NCBI RefSeq assembly: GCF_900086655.1
Contig: NZ_LT575476.1
Span: 868,465-932,464 of the forward strand
Origin: Paenibacillus tuaregi
GTDB taxonomy: Bacteria; Bacillota; Bacilli; Paenibacillales; Paenibacillaceae
DNA length: 64,000 nt
Reading direction: 5' to 3'
Shown one piece after another: positions 43,359-52,233 of the stretch. How positions within the stretch are numbered: the stretch's first letter is position 1; every line of letters starts with the position of its first letter. The position numbers were made by a program, and so were the translations under genes. The notes below the pieces were generated by a model. It did no database searches. It saw nothing but the letters and a program-made list of their open reading frames with translations, and was not told the origin of the DNA.

Positions 43359-43936
43359 CTTTTGCTTTTCTGTCCTTAGGGAAGCGGAGGCAAGAAGGGC
43401 CACTCTTCTGTTGCTAAACGGATAGATGGAACGTATAAAGTTGTTGTTTTCCCGGTATCATTTTCCCAACCTCGTTATTGCTAAAGGACCACGGGAATCT
43501 TGATATACCAAGGTTTCTGGTAATTTTGTGTTGATCTTTGTGAAGATACAAATTCACTTGGGATAAAATTGTGAAACCCTTGTGGCTGTAGTAGAATTAG
43601 GGTTACTACTAAGTTGAAGGCCTGATATTACTAGGGGTTGAACCGTAACATGGGATGTATTGAAATCGCTCAAATATAGTTAATTGCTCTCCAGCCTCTT
43701 CCGTTGAACTGTAACATGAGATGTATTTAATTGCATATCAGAGTATGAGGAGAAAGGATTTGCTCCAATAAACTGCTATGCAAAGTGCATCGTAGAAGAT
43801 TTGGCCTTTCACAGCAACTACGAATTTTCCACAGTAATATGGGAAGTGTTTTTAAATTAACCTCATAGCCTACCCCCTCAACCACCAAGCCCCCAATCCG
43901 TCCGGATCGGGGGCTAATCTCATTCCATATAAAACT
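43359..43936. repeat. Long gap with a repeated 25-bp element
   Basis: No gene in 578 nt. GTTGAACCGTAACATGGGAT... at 43637-43661 and GTTGAACTGTAACATGAGAT... at 43703-43727 match at 23 of 25 positions, 66 bp apart; a looser third form CCACAGTAATATGGGAAGTG is at 43829-43848. Near the right end AGCCCCC/GGGGGCT (43888-43915) makes a hairpin that may end the minus-strand acyl-CoA synthetase transcript. Confidence 0.65.
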
Positions 43937-45541
43937 TTATTTCCCCGCATACTCCTGGGCCCGCAGCTCGACCCGGCGGATTTTGCCGGAATTCGTCTTA
44001 GGCAGGGAAGCGATGAACTCGATTTTCCGCGGGTATTTGTACGGCGCGGTTAGGGCTTTGACGTGGCTTTGGAGCTCCTTGATCAGCCCTGGCGTTCCTT
44101 CGGTGCCTTCCATCAGCACGATAAAAGCCTTTACCACCGCGCCCCGGATTTCATCGGGACTGGCGACTGCGGCGCATTCCTTCACCGCCGGATGCTTCAT
44201 CAGCGCTTCCTCGACCTCGAACGGCCCGATGGTGTACCCGGAACTGATGATAATATCATCGCCCCGCCCTTCGTACCAGAAGTAGCCGTCCTCGTCGGCA
44301 CGGGCGCGGTCGCCGGTGATGAAGTAATCGCCGCGCTGATTGTTCTTTTTGCGTTCCGGGTCGTTGTAATATCCCTTGAAAAGGGCGGGCATGTCCACAT
44401 GAACGGCAATGTCGCCCACAACGCCCGGCGGTACGACCTTACCCTCATCATCCACGATCTCAATGAGCCCTGGCGAGATAGCTTTGCCCATGGAACCGAG
44501 GCGTACCGGGCTGTCCATCAGGTTCCCGATGAGCAGTGTGCTCTCGGTCTGTCCGTAGCCGTCGCGGATCGTAAGATTGTGAACCCGCCGGAACACCTCG
44601 ATAACCTCCTGGTTCAGCGGCTCACCGGCAGAAACCACGCTGCGCAGGGAAGAGAGGTTGTAATCTCTTAGATGTTCGAGCTTCGCCATAATGCGGAATT
44701 CGGTTGGCGTACAGCACAGCACTTCAATGCCATACTCTTGAATCAGCCTCAGGTAATGACCCGGATGGAAGGAGCCATGGTACACGAACCCGGTCGCGCC
44801 TCTGCCGAGCACGGACAGGAACGGGCTCCAGATCCACTTCTGCCAGCCGGGTGCAGCCGTCGCCCAGACTATGTCCCCGGGTTTGATGTCCAGCCACAGG
44901 GTGGAGGCGATCCGCAGATGGGCATACGCCCAGCCGTGGCTGTGAATGACGCCCTTCGGGTTGCCGGTTGTTCCAGAGGTGTACGCCAGAATCGCCGTGT
45001 CGTCCCGGTGGGTCGGAACCGTCTCGAATACCTCCGGCTGATCCTCCATAAGATGTGCCAGGCTATGCCAGCCTGGGGACATCCCCGCAGCCGTGCTTGC
45101 AGAAGCCTCGTCCGCAACGGCGATGCGGAACTCCAGATTCGGATGCCCTTCATCGTAGGCGCGGTCGACTTCCCCGGTCAGGGTAGACCAGGCAATGACG
45201 GCACGAGCCTGGGAGTGCTGGAAGCGGTAGGACAAGTCCTTGGCGCGCAGCATTTCCGATGAGGGAATGATCACGAGGCCAAGCTTCAGGCAGGCCATGT
45301 AGATGACATACGCAATAATCTGCCGGGGAACCATAACGAGGACCCGGTCGCCTTTGGTGAGGCCGAGCTGCCGCAGGCCTCCTGCCAATTGATTGGCCTT
45401 AGCCAGCAGGCTGCCATACGTAATTTCTTCATATTCACCCTGCTCGCTAAGCCACTTTAGGGCTAGCTTGTCCGAGGGATGGTTTTCCATCTCTGAGGTG
45501 AGATTATATTGTTCGGGTGCGATCCATTGTTGAAAATTCAG
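43937..45541 (-). CDS. Acyl-CoA synthetase (AMP-forming, medium-chain / MbcS-like), probable CTG start
   Basis: 534 residues if started at CTG 45541; 517 from ATG 45490. ANL-family motifs: AILAYTSGTTGNPKGVIHSH (AMP binding), RDGYGQTES, GDRARADEDGYFWYEGRGDDIIISSGYTIGP, and C-terminal Lys in PKTNSGKIRR. In frame upstream of ATG 45490 lies NFQQWIAPEQYNLTSE, which matches the usual N-terminus of these synthetases (...APExYNLxSE), and a strong AAGGAGAGG sits 6 nt before CTG 45541, with none before the ATG. It activates carboxylic acids as CoA esters. A palindrome at 45601-45615 may be a FapR-type operator. Confidence 0.85.
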   Translation of the reverse strand: MNFQQWIAPEQYNLTSEMENHPSDKLALKWLSEQGEYEEITYGSLLAKANQLAGGLRQLGLTKGDRVLVMVPRQIIAYVIYMACLKLGLVIIPSSEMLRAKDLSYRFQHSQARAVIAWSTLTGEVDRAYDEGHPNLEFRIAVADEASASTAAGMSPGWHSLAHLMEDQPEVFETVPTHRDDTAILAYTSGTTGNPKGVIHSHGWAYAHLRIASTLWLDIKPGDIVWATAAPGWQKWIWSPFLSVLGRGATGFVYHGSFHPGHYLRLIQEYGIEVLCCTPTEFRIMAKLEHLRDYNLSSLRSVVSAGEPLNQEVIEVFRRVHNLTIRDGYGQTESTLLIGNLMDSPVRLGSMGKAISPGLIEIVDDEGKVVPPGVVGDIAVHVDMPALFKGYYNDPERKKNNQRGDYFITGDRARADEDGYFWYEGRGDDIIISSGYTIGPFEVEEALMKHPAVKECAAVASPDEIRGAVVKAFIVLMEGTEGTPGLIKELQSHVKALTAPYKYPRKIEFIASLPKTNSGKIRRVELRAQEYAGK

Positions 45542-45600
45542 GGGGAACCTCTCCTTTTAAATTAGGATGTACATAATAATCTTATTATAGCACTTAATAT

Positions 45601-45615
45601 TAGTACCAGGTACTA
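45601..45615. promoter_or_regulatory. Palindrome upstream of the acyl-CoA synthetase, FapR-box-like
   Basis: TAGTACC-A-GGTACTA, perfect, 60 nt upstream of the synthetase start, flanked by ATAT on the left to give TTAGTACCAGGTACTA. As I recall it, the Bacillus FapR site has the form TTAGTACC...GTACTAA. A malonyl-CoA-responsive control of a fatty-acid gene would make sense. The remaining gap to 45848 shows nothing else. Confidence 0.5.
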
Positions 45616-45848
45616 TGACATAAAAGATTTTGAAATTAAACGTATAAGAAATGAACTTTTTGACACAACTCCATCTATCTATGTTAACCAATTTCATCGC
45701 CAAAACCACATCATACAGCCGGCATAACTAACGAGAATCTGCCAAGAGATAATGAACTTCTTAAGAAAACTTCAGTTTTTCCTCCAGAGAATCTAAAGAA
45801 TTTTAGTTTAGGATTGAGGCTAATCAAACCTATGGAGGAATAATCTCA

Positions 45849-46421
45849 ATGATAAATAAAGATTTGATCCAGGAGAAGTTTTTGTTCTTTTATAAATTTC
45901 TGCAATCTCCGGGGCGTGTAGGCAGTGTGACGCCGAGCTCCAGATTTCTGGCCAAAACAATGGTGGATGCCATTCCATGGAACGAGGTGGACAGCGCAGC
46001 GGAACTTGGTGCAGGCACAGGGGCAATAACGAGGTACATCCGGTCTGCCAGGAAAGAGTCAAGCCGGGTGCTGCTCTTTGAAGCAGATTCCCAGATGAGG
46101 GGCAGATTAACAGACCTTTATCCCGAATTTGCCTGTTATCCCGATTGCCGTGACATTCAAGCGGCCGTCCACAAGGAGAATCTAGAGCAGCTGGATTGTG
46201 TTCTTAGCGGGCTGCCATTCTTCAATTTTACCCAGGAATTGCGGGACCGCATATTGGAGCAGGTTGTCTCGTCCCTTAAGGATAACGGCTTGTTCGTCGC
46301 CTTCCAGTATTCGCAGCAGATGAGAAAGCAGCTTGAAGAGGTGTTTGACATCGAGGAGATCAAGTTCGTGCCGATGAATGTTCCGCCAGCGTTTGTGTAT
46401 ATTTGCCGGAAAAAGGGTTGA
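45849..46421 (+). CDS. SAM-dependent methyltransferase, phospholipid N-methyltransferase-like
   Basis: 190 residues; GGAGGAATAATCTCA precedes the ATG. N-terminal FLQSPGRVGSVTPSSRFLAKTM is characteristic of PmtA-like enzymes, then SAM motif I AAELGAGTGAIT, LLFEADSQM, and SGLPFFNF. Homologues methylate phosphatidylethanolamine in some bacteria, others act on RNA or are unassigned. First gene of an operon with a double-PAP2 protein and a DedA protein, favouring a lipid substrate. Confidence 0.75.
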   Translation: MINKDLIQEKFLFFYKFLQSPGRVGSVTPSSRFLAKTMVDAIPWNEVDSAAELGAGTGAITRYIRSARKESSRVLLFEADSQMRGRLTDLYPEFACYPDCRDIQAAVHKENLEQLDCVLSGLPFFNFTQELRDRILEQVVSSLKDNGLFVAFQYSQQMRKQLEEVFDIEEIKFVPMNVPPAFVYICRKKG

Positions 46422-46427
46422 TTGGGA

Positions 46428-47579
46428 ATGAAGAATAAGCTTGCAGGCTATAAGGCATTACTCTGGATTCTAGCTATTCCAGTATTAAATGTTTTTTATG
46501 GAATTTTGAATCACGGGAACGGCAATGTATCCAGCCTGTGGACGTCATGGGATGATCGGATTCCTTTTGTTCCGATATTTATCATTCCCTATCTGCTCTG
46601 GTATCCTTTTGTGCTCATGATGCTTGTTGCCTTGTTTATGAAAAAGGCGAGTGCATACTACCGCACATTGATTGCGTTATGTCTCGGACTATTGGTGAGC
46701 TATGCCACCTTCTATTTCTTTCAGACGATGATTACCCGGCCCGATGCCTCGGGTACAGGCGTATTCCTGTGGCTGGTCAGATTGGTGTACGGAACGGACG
46801 GGGCATATAATTGCTTTCCCAGCATTCACGTCCTGACCAGTTATTTGATGCTGAAGGGCATGTCGGAATGCCGGGATCAATTCTCCAGAGCTTCCCGTTT
46901 CTTCATCCAATTGCTTTCATGGTCTGTGACGATATCCACCGTATTCGTAAAACAGCACGTGCTGCTGGACATTATAGGGGGAATTGTCGTTGCGGAAATA
47001 ACGTTTTTTGCCGCTGGAAAATGGCTGTCCAAGCTAAGAAAAGACATGCTCCGGTGGAGCCCATTCTGGCGCTGGCTGCAGACCTGGGAACAACGTGTGT
47101 TCAACTGGTGCAATCAGTCGATCAGCCACCCGGTGCTGAGCCGCGTCCTGGCTGCTATGACCCATATGGGAGGTGCGTTGTTTACACTGACATGCTCGTT
47201 ATCCATCTCCCTGCTAGCGCCGGAGCCATGGCGAACGGCGGGCATTCAGAGCTTCGCGGCGTTAGCAGTGAGCCACCTTGCTGCGGTGTTAATGAAGAAG
47301 TTAATCAGAAGGCCAAGACCTTACTTGGCTCTGCCTGACACGAACCTCATTCTTAAGCCGTTAAAAGACCACTCCTTCCCTTCAGGCCACACGACAGCTG
47401 TCTTTTCAATTGTTGTTCCTTTCCTGTTCACCCTGCCCGCTCTTGCTATTATTCTGCTGCCGTTAGCGGCAGGTGTTGGATTATCGCGGGTCTATCTGGG
47501 AGTTCATTACCCTTCCGACTGCCTGGCTGGCGGCTTAATCGGGATCAGCTGCGCTTTGCTCGCAGTTTCGCTAATTTAG
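46428..47579 (+). CDS. Double PAP2-type membrane phosphatase/transferase fusion
   Basis: About 383 residues (start ATG 46428, or TTG 46422). Two complete but different phosphatase modules. The N-terminal half (1-~200) is of the Aur1/inositolphosphotransferase PAP2_3 kind with CFPSIHVLTSY and VKQHVLLDIIGG. The C-terminal half is a BcrC/UppP-like PAP2 with KKLIRRPRP, SFPSGHTTAVFS and SRVYLGVHYPSD (all three classical motifs). At least ten spans. It could move a phospho-headgroup and also dephosphorylate a lipid or undecaprenyl pyrophosphate. Four to seven nt after the methyltransferase gene. Confidence 0.8.
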   Translation: MKNKLAGYKALLWILAIPVLNVFYGILNHGNGNVSSLWTSWDDRIPFVPIFIIPYLLWYPFVLMMLVALFMKKASAYYRTLIALCLGLLVSYATFYFFQTMITRPDASGTGVFLWLVRLVYGTDGAYNCFPSIHVLTSYLMLKGMSECRDQFSRASRFFIQLLSWSVTISTVFVKQHVLLDIIGGIVVAEITFFAAGKWLSKLRKDMLRWSPFWRWLQTWEQRVFNWCNQSISHPVLSRVLAAMTHMGGALFTLTCSLSISLLAPEPWRTAGIQSFAALAVSHLAAVLMKKLIRRPRPYLALPDTNLILKPLKDHSFPSGHTTAVFSIVVPFLFTLPALAIILLPLAAGVGLSRVYLGVHYPSDCLAGGLIGISCALLAVSLI

Positions 47580-47597
47580 ATCATTGGAGGGATCACC

Positions 47598-48125
47598 GTG
47601 GATTACAATACAATGCTGGAGCTGGCTCATAACTTCGGATATGCCGCATTGTTCTTTGCTTTATGGCTCGGCATTGTAGGAATGCCAATTCCCGATGAAC
47701 TGGTGGTGATGGCTGGAGGAGCGGTGACAAGCGGAGGGCTCCTGCTGCCGCTGCCCGCTTTTCTGCTGACTTATCTGGGGGTCATATCGGGCTTGTCTGT
47801 TGGATATTTGCTGGGCAGGTGTATAGGGGTGCCTATATTGAATAAGCTGAGGCGCAATTCCAGGATGGACAGATACATCAGGTTCTCGGAGAACATGATG
47901 ACCAGGTATGGCAGCTATGCCCTTTGTGCCAGCTACTTTATCCCGGTCGTCCGGCATCTGATGCCTTATTTTGCGGGAATCAACAAAATGAGCTTTGGCA
48001 GGTATGCCCGATTCTCCTTCACTGCGGGGTTTGTGTGGACGCTCCTTCTTTTTACTATAGGCAGTTATGTGGGAGAGCATATGCAGGATATTGAGGAGAC
48101 TTTGTATAATTATGGAATTATATAA
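47598..48125 (+). CDS. DedA/SNARE-associated family membrane protein
   Basis: 175 residues, GTG start with GGAGG upstream. Family motifs: GMPIPDELVVMAGGAVTSGG, GYLLGRCIG, and RHLMPYFAGINKMSFGRYARFS before the last spans. Several DedA relatives flip undecaprenyl phosphate or phosphatidylethanolamine across the membrane. Being third in an operon with a lipid methyltransferase and PAP2 protein, lipid transport is the favoured role (inference). Confidence 0.85.
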   Translation: MDYNTMLELAHNFGYAALFFALWLGIVGMPIPDELVVMAGGAVTSGGLLLPLPAFLLTYLGVISGLSVGYLLGRCIGVPILNKLRRNSRMDRYIRFSENMMTRYGSYALCASYFIPVVRHLMPYFAGINKMSFGRYARFSFTAGFVWTLLLFTIGSYVGEHMQDIEETLYNYGII

Positions 48126-48197
48126 AATGAAATTTGAAAAATAACCGGTCTCAGCTTCGATCCCGAGTGATTCTGAAGAAGCGGAGCGTCCGCCTTT

Positions 48198-48319
48198 GTC
48201 TCCGAAATGCCCCTACATGGATATCTAGTTCAAGCATTTCGGAGACAACAGGGGCCTTAAAGAACACTCGGCATCGCAGTGCTCCATAAGGGTGAATTTC
48301 ATCAGTTCATTTTATATAA
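48198..48319 (+). repeat. Dispersed intergenic repeat, copy B, with a 13-bp hairpin
   Basis: 48218-48319 matches copy A (18543-18642). Here a left arm GTCTCCGAAATGC (48198-48210) pairs perfectly with GCATTTCGGAGAC (48234-48246) around a 23-nt loop. A separate small hairpin GCGGA-GCG-TCCGC precedes it at 48181-48193. It lies between the DedA gene and the response regulator. Confidence 0.78.
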
Positions 48320-48412
48320 ATTTCTGTGGATTCTACTTCTGCTTGTTATGATTGTCCTGATTGTAAGAATGTCTGTCCGCTCCAACAAAATGCATAGGAG
48401 AGATCGATCTTA

Positions 48413-49108
48413 ATGAAGAATACGATTCTGGTTGCTGACGATGACCCGGAGATCCGGGATGTGCTCCATATTTACCTGCGTAATGAAGGCTACCGTGTGT
48501 TGGAGGCTGAGGATGGCTGGAAGGCGCTGGAGCTCATGAAGAAGGAGTCTGTTGAGCTGATTATTCTCGACATCATGATGCCCGGACTGGATGGGATCAA
48601 GGCCTGTCTGAAGATCAGGGAGGATTCCAACATTCCGATTATCATGCTTTCTGCCAAGGGGGAAGCTATAGACAAGATAACGGGTCTCTCCACTGGAGCG
48701 GATGATTATGTGACGAAGCCGTTTAATCCGCTGGAGCTGATTGCCAGGGTTAAGGCCCAGTTGAGGAGGCAGAATTTTGCCGGTCCGAATGCTGTGGCGG
48801 ACAGCTCTATCATCCACATTGATGAGGAATTTAGCATCAACAAGGAGCAGCATAGAATTACCGTCCGGGGCAAGGACGTGCCGTTGACCCCAACCGAATT
48901 CTCTATTCTTCTACTGCTTGCAACGCATCGGGGACAGGTGTTCAGCATCGATAAAATATACCAAAGCGCATGGAGAGAACAAAGCGTGTTCTACTCTGAT
49001 AATACGGTGATGGTTCACATCAGGAACCTGCGGGAGAAGATTGAAGCGAACCCGAGGGAGCCGATGTATATCAAAACCGTATGGGGAGTGGGGTATAAAA
49101 TTGATTGA
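48413..49108 (+). CDS. OmpR/PhoB-family response regulator
   Basis: 231 residues. Receiver: acidic pair Asp10-Asp11, phosphorylated Asp53 in LIILDIMMPGLDG, KPFNPLEL with the conserved Lys. C-terminal winged helix: VPLTPTEFSILLLLATHRGQVFS ... VHIRNLREKIE ... VWGVGYKI. Overlaps its histidine kinase by 8 nt. Being next to lipid-envelope genes, it may respond to cell-envelope stress. Confidence 0.93.
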   Translation: MKNTILVADDDPEIRDVLHIYLRNEGYRVLEAEDGWKALELMKKESVELIILDIMMPGLDGIKACLKIREDSNIPIIMLSAKGEAIDKITGLSTGADDYVTKPFNPLELIARVKAQLRRQNFAGPNAVADSSIIHIDEEFSINKEQHRITVRGKDVPLTPTEFSILLLLATHRGQVFSIDKIYQSAWREQSVFYSDNTVMVHIRNLREKIEANPREPMYIKTVWGVGYKID

Positions 49109-50192
49109 TAAAATATGGACCTTCCTGAATGCGAAAAAAAGCATCCGCGGCAAAATGCTGTGGGCGCTTGTGCCGAGCCTGCTGCTTGCTATTTTGGTAA
49201 GCGGTTTATTGGATACTGTCCTGGTTTCTCCTGTCAAAAATCTGTTTGAACAAGTGGTATCCTTTGGTTATTTCATTGCCCTTTTCGTGTTCTTCTTCCT
49301 CTTGTTCACCCGCCCTATTGTACGTTATTTCAAGGCGATCACCGATGGATTGAAGGTCATAGCCGACGGAAATCTGGATTACCGCATCCTGCTTCCAAGG
49401 GAGGATGAGCTTGGGGATGTGGCGAGTAATATCAATCAGATGGCAGACCGGCTGGAGAGCCAGATGATCCGCGAAAGACAGCTGGAACAATCGAAGATGG
49501 AGCTCATTACATCGATCTCCCATGATTTACGGACTCCGCTTACGAGCATTATCGGGTATTTGAATTTGCTGAAAACTCATGCCTACGATAATGAGGGAGA
49601 ACAGGAGCGGTATATCGACAATGCGTTTCGCAAGACTGAACAGTTGAAGAAGAGGATCGACGATCTGTTTGAATACACACGCCTGACGAGCAGCGATGTG
49701 CGCTTATCTCTTCAAGAAGTGGATTTGGGCAGCCTGCTGGAGCAGATGATTATGGAATTCGAGCCCGTTGCCAAGGATCAGGGGATTACGGTGTTTAAGG
49801 AGCTGCCTCATGAACCGGTCATCATGAAGATAGATATTCAGATGATGGTCAGAGCCCTTGATAATCTGCTGATGAATGCGCTCAAATTCTCCACAAGGCC
49901 AGGGGATATCAGGGTAAAGCTGGCCGCGGGGGAAGATTGGGTTCTATGGTCAGTCGAGAACTTCGGGCCCCCTATCCCGGATGAGGCGGCCAGTCATTTG
50001 TTCGAACGCTTCTATAAAGTAGAGCCTTCCCGGTACGACAAGGATATGCCGTCCGGCTCTGGGCTGGGGCTGTCGATCACCAGGAGCATTGTGGAGCTCC
50101 ATCAGGGACAAATATGGCTCGAACATAACCAGGGCCATTATAAGTTCTGTATAGAGCTGGACCGGACGGGAGTAAAGGATACAGGCTCATAG
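49101..50192 (+). CDS. Membrane sensor histidine kinase (HAMP-HisKA-HATPase)
   Basis: 363 residues from TTG 49101 (GGGAGTGGGG 7 nt upstream). Two spans (about 20-38 and 52-70) with a very short external loop of some 12 residues, so it probably senses within the membrane. HAMP at 72-125, phosphorylated His141 in SISHDLRTPLTS, N box NLLMNALKFS, G boxes and SGLGLSITRSIVELH. VanS/BaeS-like. Partner of the preceding regulator. Confidence 0.9.
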   Translation: MIDKIWTFLNAKKSIRGKMLWALVPSLLLAILVSGLLDTVLVSPVKNLFEQVVSFGYFIALFVFFFLLFTRPIVRYFKAITDGLKVIADGNLDYRILLPREDELGDVASNINQMADRLESQMIRERQLEQSKMELITSISHDLRTPLTSIIGYLNLLKTHAYDNEGEQERYIDNAFRKTEQLKKRIDDLFEYTRLTSSDVRLSLQEVDLGSLLEQMIMEFEPVAKDQGITVFKELPHEPVIMKIDIQMMVRALDNLLMNALKFSTRPGDIRVKLAAGEDWVLWSVENFGPPIPDEAASHLFERFYKVEPSRYDKDMPSGSGLGLSITRSIVELHQGQIWLEHNQGHYKFCIELDRTGVKDTGS

Positions 50193-50342
50193 CCGCCCTC
50201 CAATCTATGTGTAGTGGGAGAACCAGGGAGACACAGCCGTCTGCCCTGGTTCTATTTGTGTTCTGCTGTGTTCTGTTTTTGTTAGGTTGCCCGCCGGGAG
50301 CGCCGAATCTAACACTAGTCCCATTGACCCTTGACCCGTGTC

Positions 50343-50360
50343 ATCCACCTCCAGGTGGAT
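50343..50360. promoter_or_regulatory. Perfect 18-bp palindrome upstream of the ccdC-type gene
   Basis: ATCCACCT-CC-AGGTGGAT. It lies 100 nt before the CcdC-like gene, which begins the operon ending with the NarL-type response regulator. Candidate operator, possibly for that regulator; no consensus is known to me. TATACT at 50414-50419 may be the -10 box. Confidence 0.45.
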
Positions 50361-50459
50361 ACTCCCTTTGGGAATTCAACCTGGCGGTAGACTTCTTTTA
50401 TCTGTATTGCGCTTATACTCAAAGCATGAAATACAGATCACGGAAGGAAGAGACACACG

Positions 50460-50918
50460 ATGATGGATTCACCGGTATATTTAATTGTTTTGGTAATCAT
50501 ACTGCTGAGGCTTGGACGGGAGAGAGAGGTGCGCCCCGCGAACATGTGGATCGTACCGGCGCTGTTCACGTATATGACGATTGGAACGCTTGCCGAAACC
50601 CATGATTTTACAGCTGTCCATATTCTGATGTATCTGATGGGAGCGGCAGTCGGGACAGGAATTGGCTTCTTGAGGGGAAAACTGGAACGGTTCCGTGTCC
50701 ACCCATCAACAGGAAACATCACGACTCAAAGCTCAATAGGAAGCATCGTTTTATTCGTGGGTGTGATTCTTCTTCGTTTGCTTGTAAAATATATGGGTAG
50801 CGCAGACATGCTGATTCCTATCGGAAATGCACTGCTGCTTGTGTCACTCGCCAGCATCTGCACCCGCCGCTGTTATGTCTATTTGAGATACCGCCAGCTG
50901 CAGGGGCAGCGGTACTAG
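50460..50918 (+). CDS. CcdC / DUF1453-like membrane protein
   Basis: 152 residues, four spans. LIVLVIILLRLGREREVRPANMWIVPALF and GAAVGTGIGFLRGKLERFRVHPSTG resemble the CcdC/DUF1453 family, whose members often sit next to two-component systems; role unknown. It is followed after 61 nt by the kinase-regulator pair on the same strand. Confidence 0.65.
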   Translation: MMDSPVYLIVLVIILLRLGREREVRPANMWIVPALFTYMTIGTLAETHDFTAVHILMYLMGAAVGTGIGFLRGKLERFRVHPSTGNITTQSSIGSIVLFVGVILLRLLVKYMGSADMLIPIGNALLLVSLASICTRRCYVYLRYRQLQGQRY

Positions 50919-50979
50919 AGAAATATATAATTCAACTTAGAATCAATTATGTTATTAAAACAGAAAGTGTGATACCCGT

Positions 50980-52233
50980 ATGACATCTCAGTCCCCCTCC
51001 ACGGTGTGGGTCAGATTTACCGCATTTATCGAAAACCGCAGCCGGACCTTAATCTTCAGCCTGCTGCTCATATTCATGTTTATGCAGAATACGTTCTTCT
51101 CCTCTCTGCCGCATGCTGTGCATGGGGCAGTTCTTTGTGTCTTATATTTGGCGTTCCTCTGGTCCGCCCGCAGTCTGAATTCGAACTGGTTAAGGATATG
51201 GACGATAGCGGCTCTGTGGGGGATGACGGTGCTGCTCGGCATCGGATTTGGGGATTACACCTATTCCTTGGTCCTGATCTATTATATTCTGGTTTTTACA
51301 GCGGTGCGGCTTCCAGGCCGGGTTTCCTTTATCATGGCAGCTTTGATCATCCTGGTTGATGCCGGTAGCTGGCTGTATATTCATGCAGTTCCGTCCCAGG
51401 AAGTTCTGGTTTACTCGCTTACCCGTGTATTGGTGTTCGTTTTCATATGGGCGATCCGGGTAAGAAGGGAAGCCAAGGCCAGCAAGGCGCTTCATTATGA
51501 AGAGCTGCAGGAAATGCATATGCGTCTGGAAGAAGCTCACCGTGAGCTTCAACAGGCTCATCAGGAGCTTGAGGCGGCAACGGTCCGCTCCCTAAGATAT
51601 GCGGTGCTCGAAGAACGGACCCGCATTGCCCGTGATATTCACGACAGTATTGGACACGGGCTTACTTCGGTCATCGTGCAGCTCCAGGCGCTGCCTTTTA
51701 TCATGAAAGCGAGCCAGGAGGAAGCAGACCGGACCTTGTCTACGGTGCTGGAGGTGGCCCGCGGCTGCCTGACAGAGGTCCGGTCGGTGGTACACCAGAT
51801 GGCGGTGGACGATGCCGATCTGGGACTTGTCGCCTTGAAGAGCTTGATCACAGAGGTTCAGGAGCAGAGCGGTCTCCTAATTGCCTTTGATGCTCCGGAG
51901 ACTGTGAGTGAATGGAGACCTGAGATTGCAGAGCTTCTGTACCGGGTGCTTCAGGAAGCGCTGACGAATGTGATCCGGCATGCCGGAGCAACCCGGGTGG
52001 AGGTTACCTTGCGGGATAATGGGAGGTATGCCCAGATGAGTGTGAAGGATAATGGAAGCTTTAGGGATGGTACGGGCCAGCTCCCGGAAGGATTCGGTAT
52101 TAGGGGAATGAGAGAGAGATGTGTGAAGGAGGGCGGCTCCTTCTCCGCCGGGATATGCGAGCCGCATGGCTGGATGATCCAGGTGGAGGTTCCGCTGGAC
52201 AGCCCAAGTGAAAATAAGGAAGGTGTGGAATGA
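50980..52233 (+). CDS. NarL-type membrane histidine kinase (HisKA_3)
   Basis: 417 residues. Six N-terminal spans (about 20-160), a coiled-coil (EELQEMHMRLEEAHRELQQAHQELE), HisKA_3 with the phosphorylated His in RTRIARDIHDSIGHGLTS (about residue 218), and a DesK/LiaS-like ATPase domain (VLQEALTNVIRHAGATRVEV, GFGIRGMRERC). Stop overlaps the response regulator ATG as ATGA. Confidence 0.9.
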   Translation: MTSQSPSTVWVRFTAFIENRSRTLIFSLLLIFMFMQNTFFSSLPHAVHGAVLCVLYLAFLWSARSLNSNWLRIWTIAALWGMTVLLGIGFGDYTYSLVLIYYILVFTAVRLPGRVSFIMAALIILVDAGSWLYIHAVPSQEVLVYSLTRVLVFVFIWAIRVRREAKASKALHYEELQEMHMRLEEAHRELQQAHQELEAATVRSLRYAVLEERTRIARDIHDSIGHGLTSVIVQLQALPFIMKASQEEADRTLSTVLEVARGCLTEVRSVVHQMAVDDADLGLVALKSLITEVQEQSGLLIAFDAPETVSEWRPEIAELLYRVLQEALTNVIRHAGATRVEVTLRDNGRYAQMSVKDNGSFRDGTGQLPEGFGIRGMRERCVKEGGSFSAGICEPHGWMIQVEVPLDSPSENKEGVE

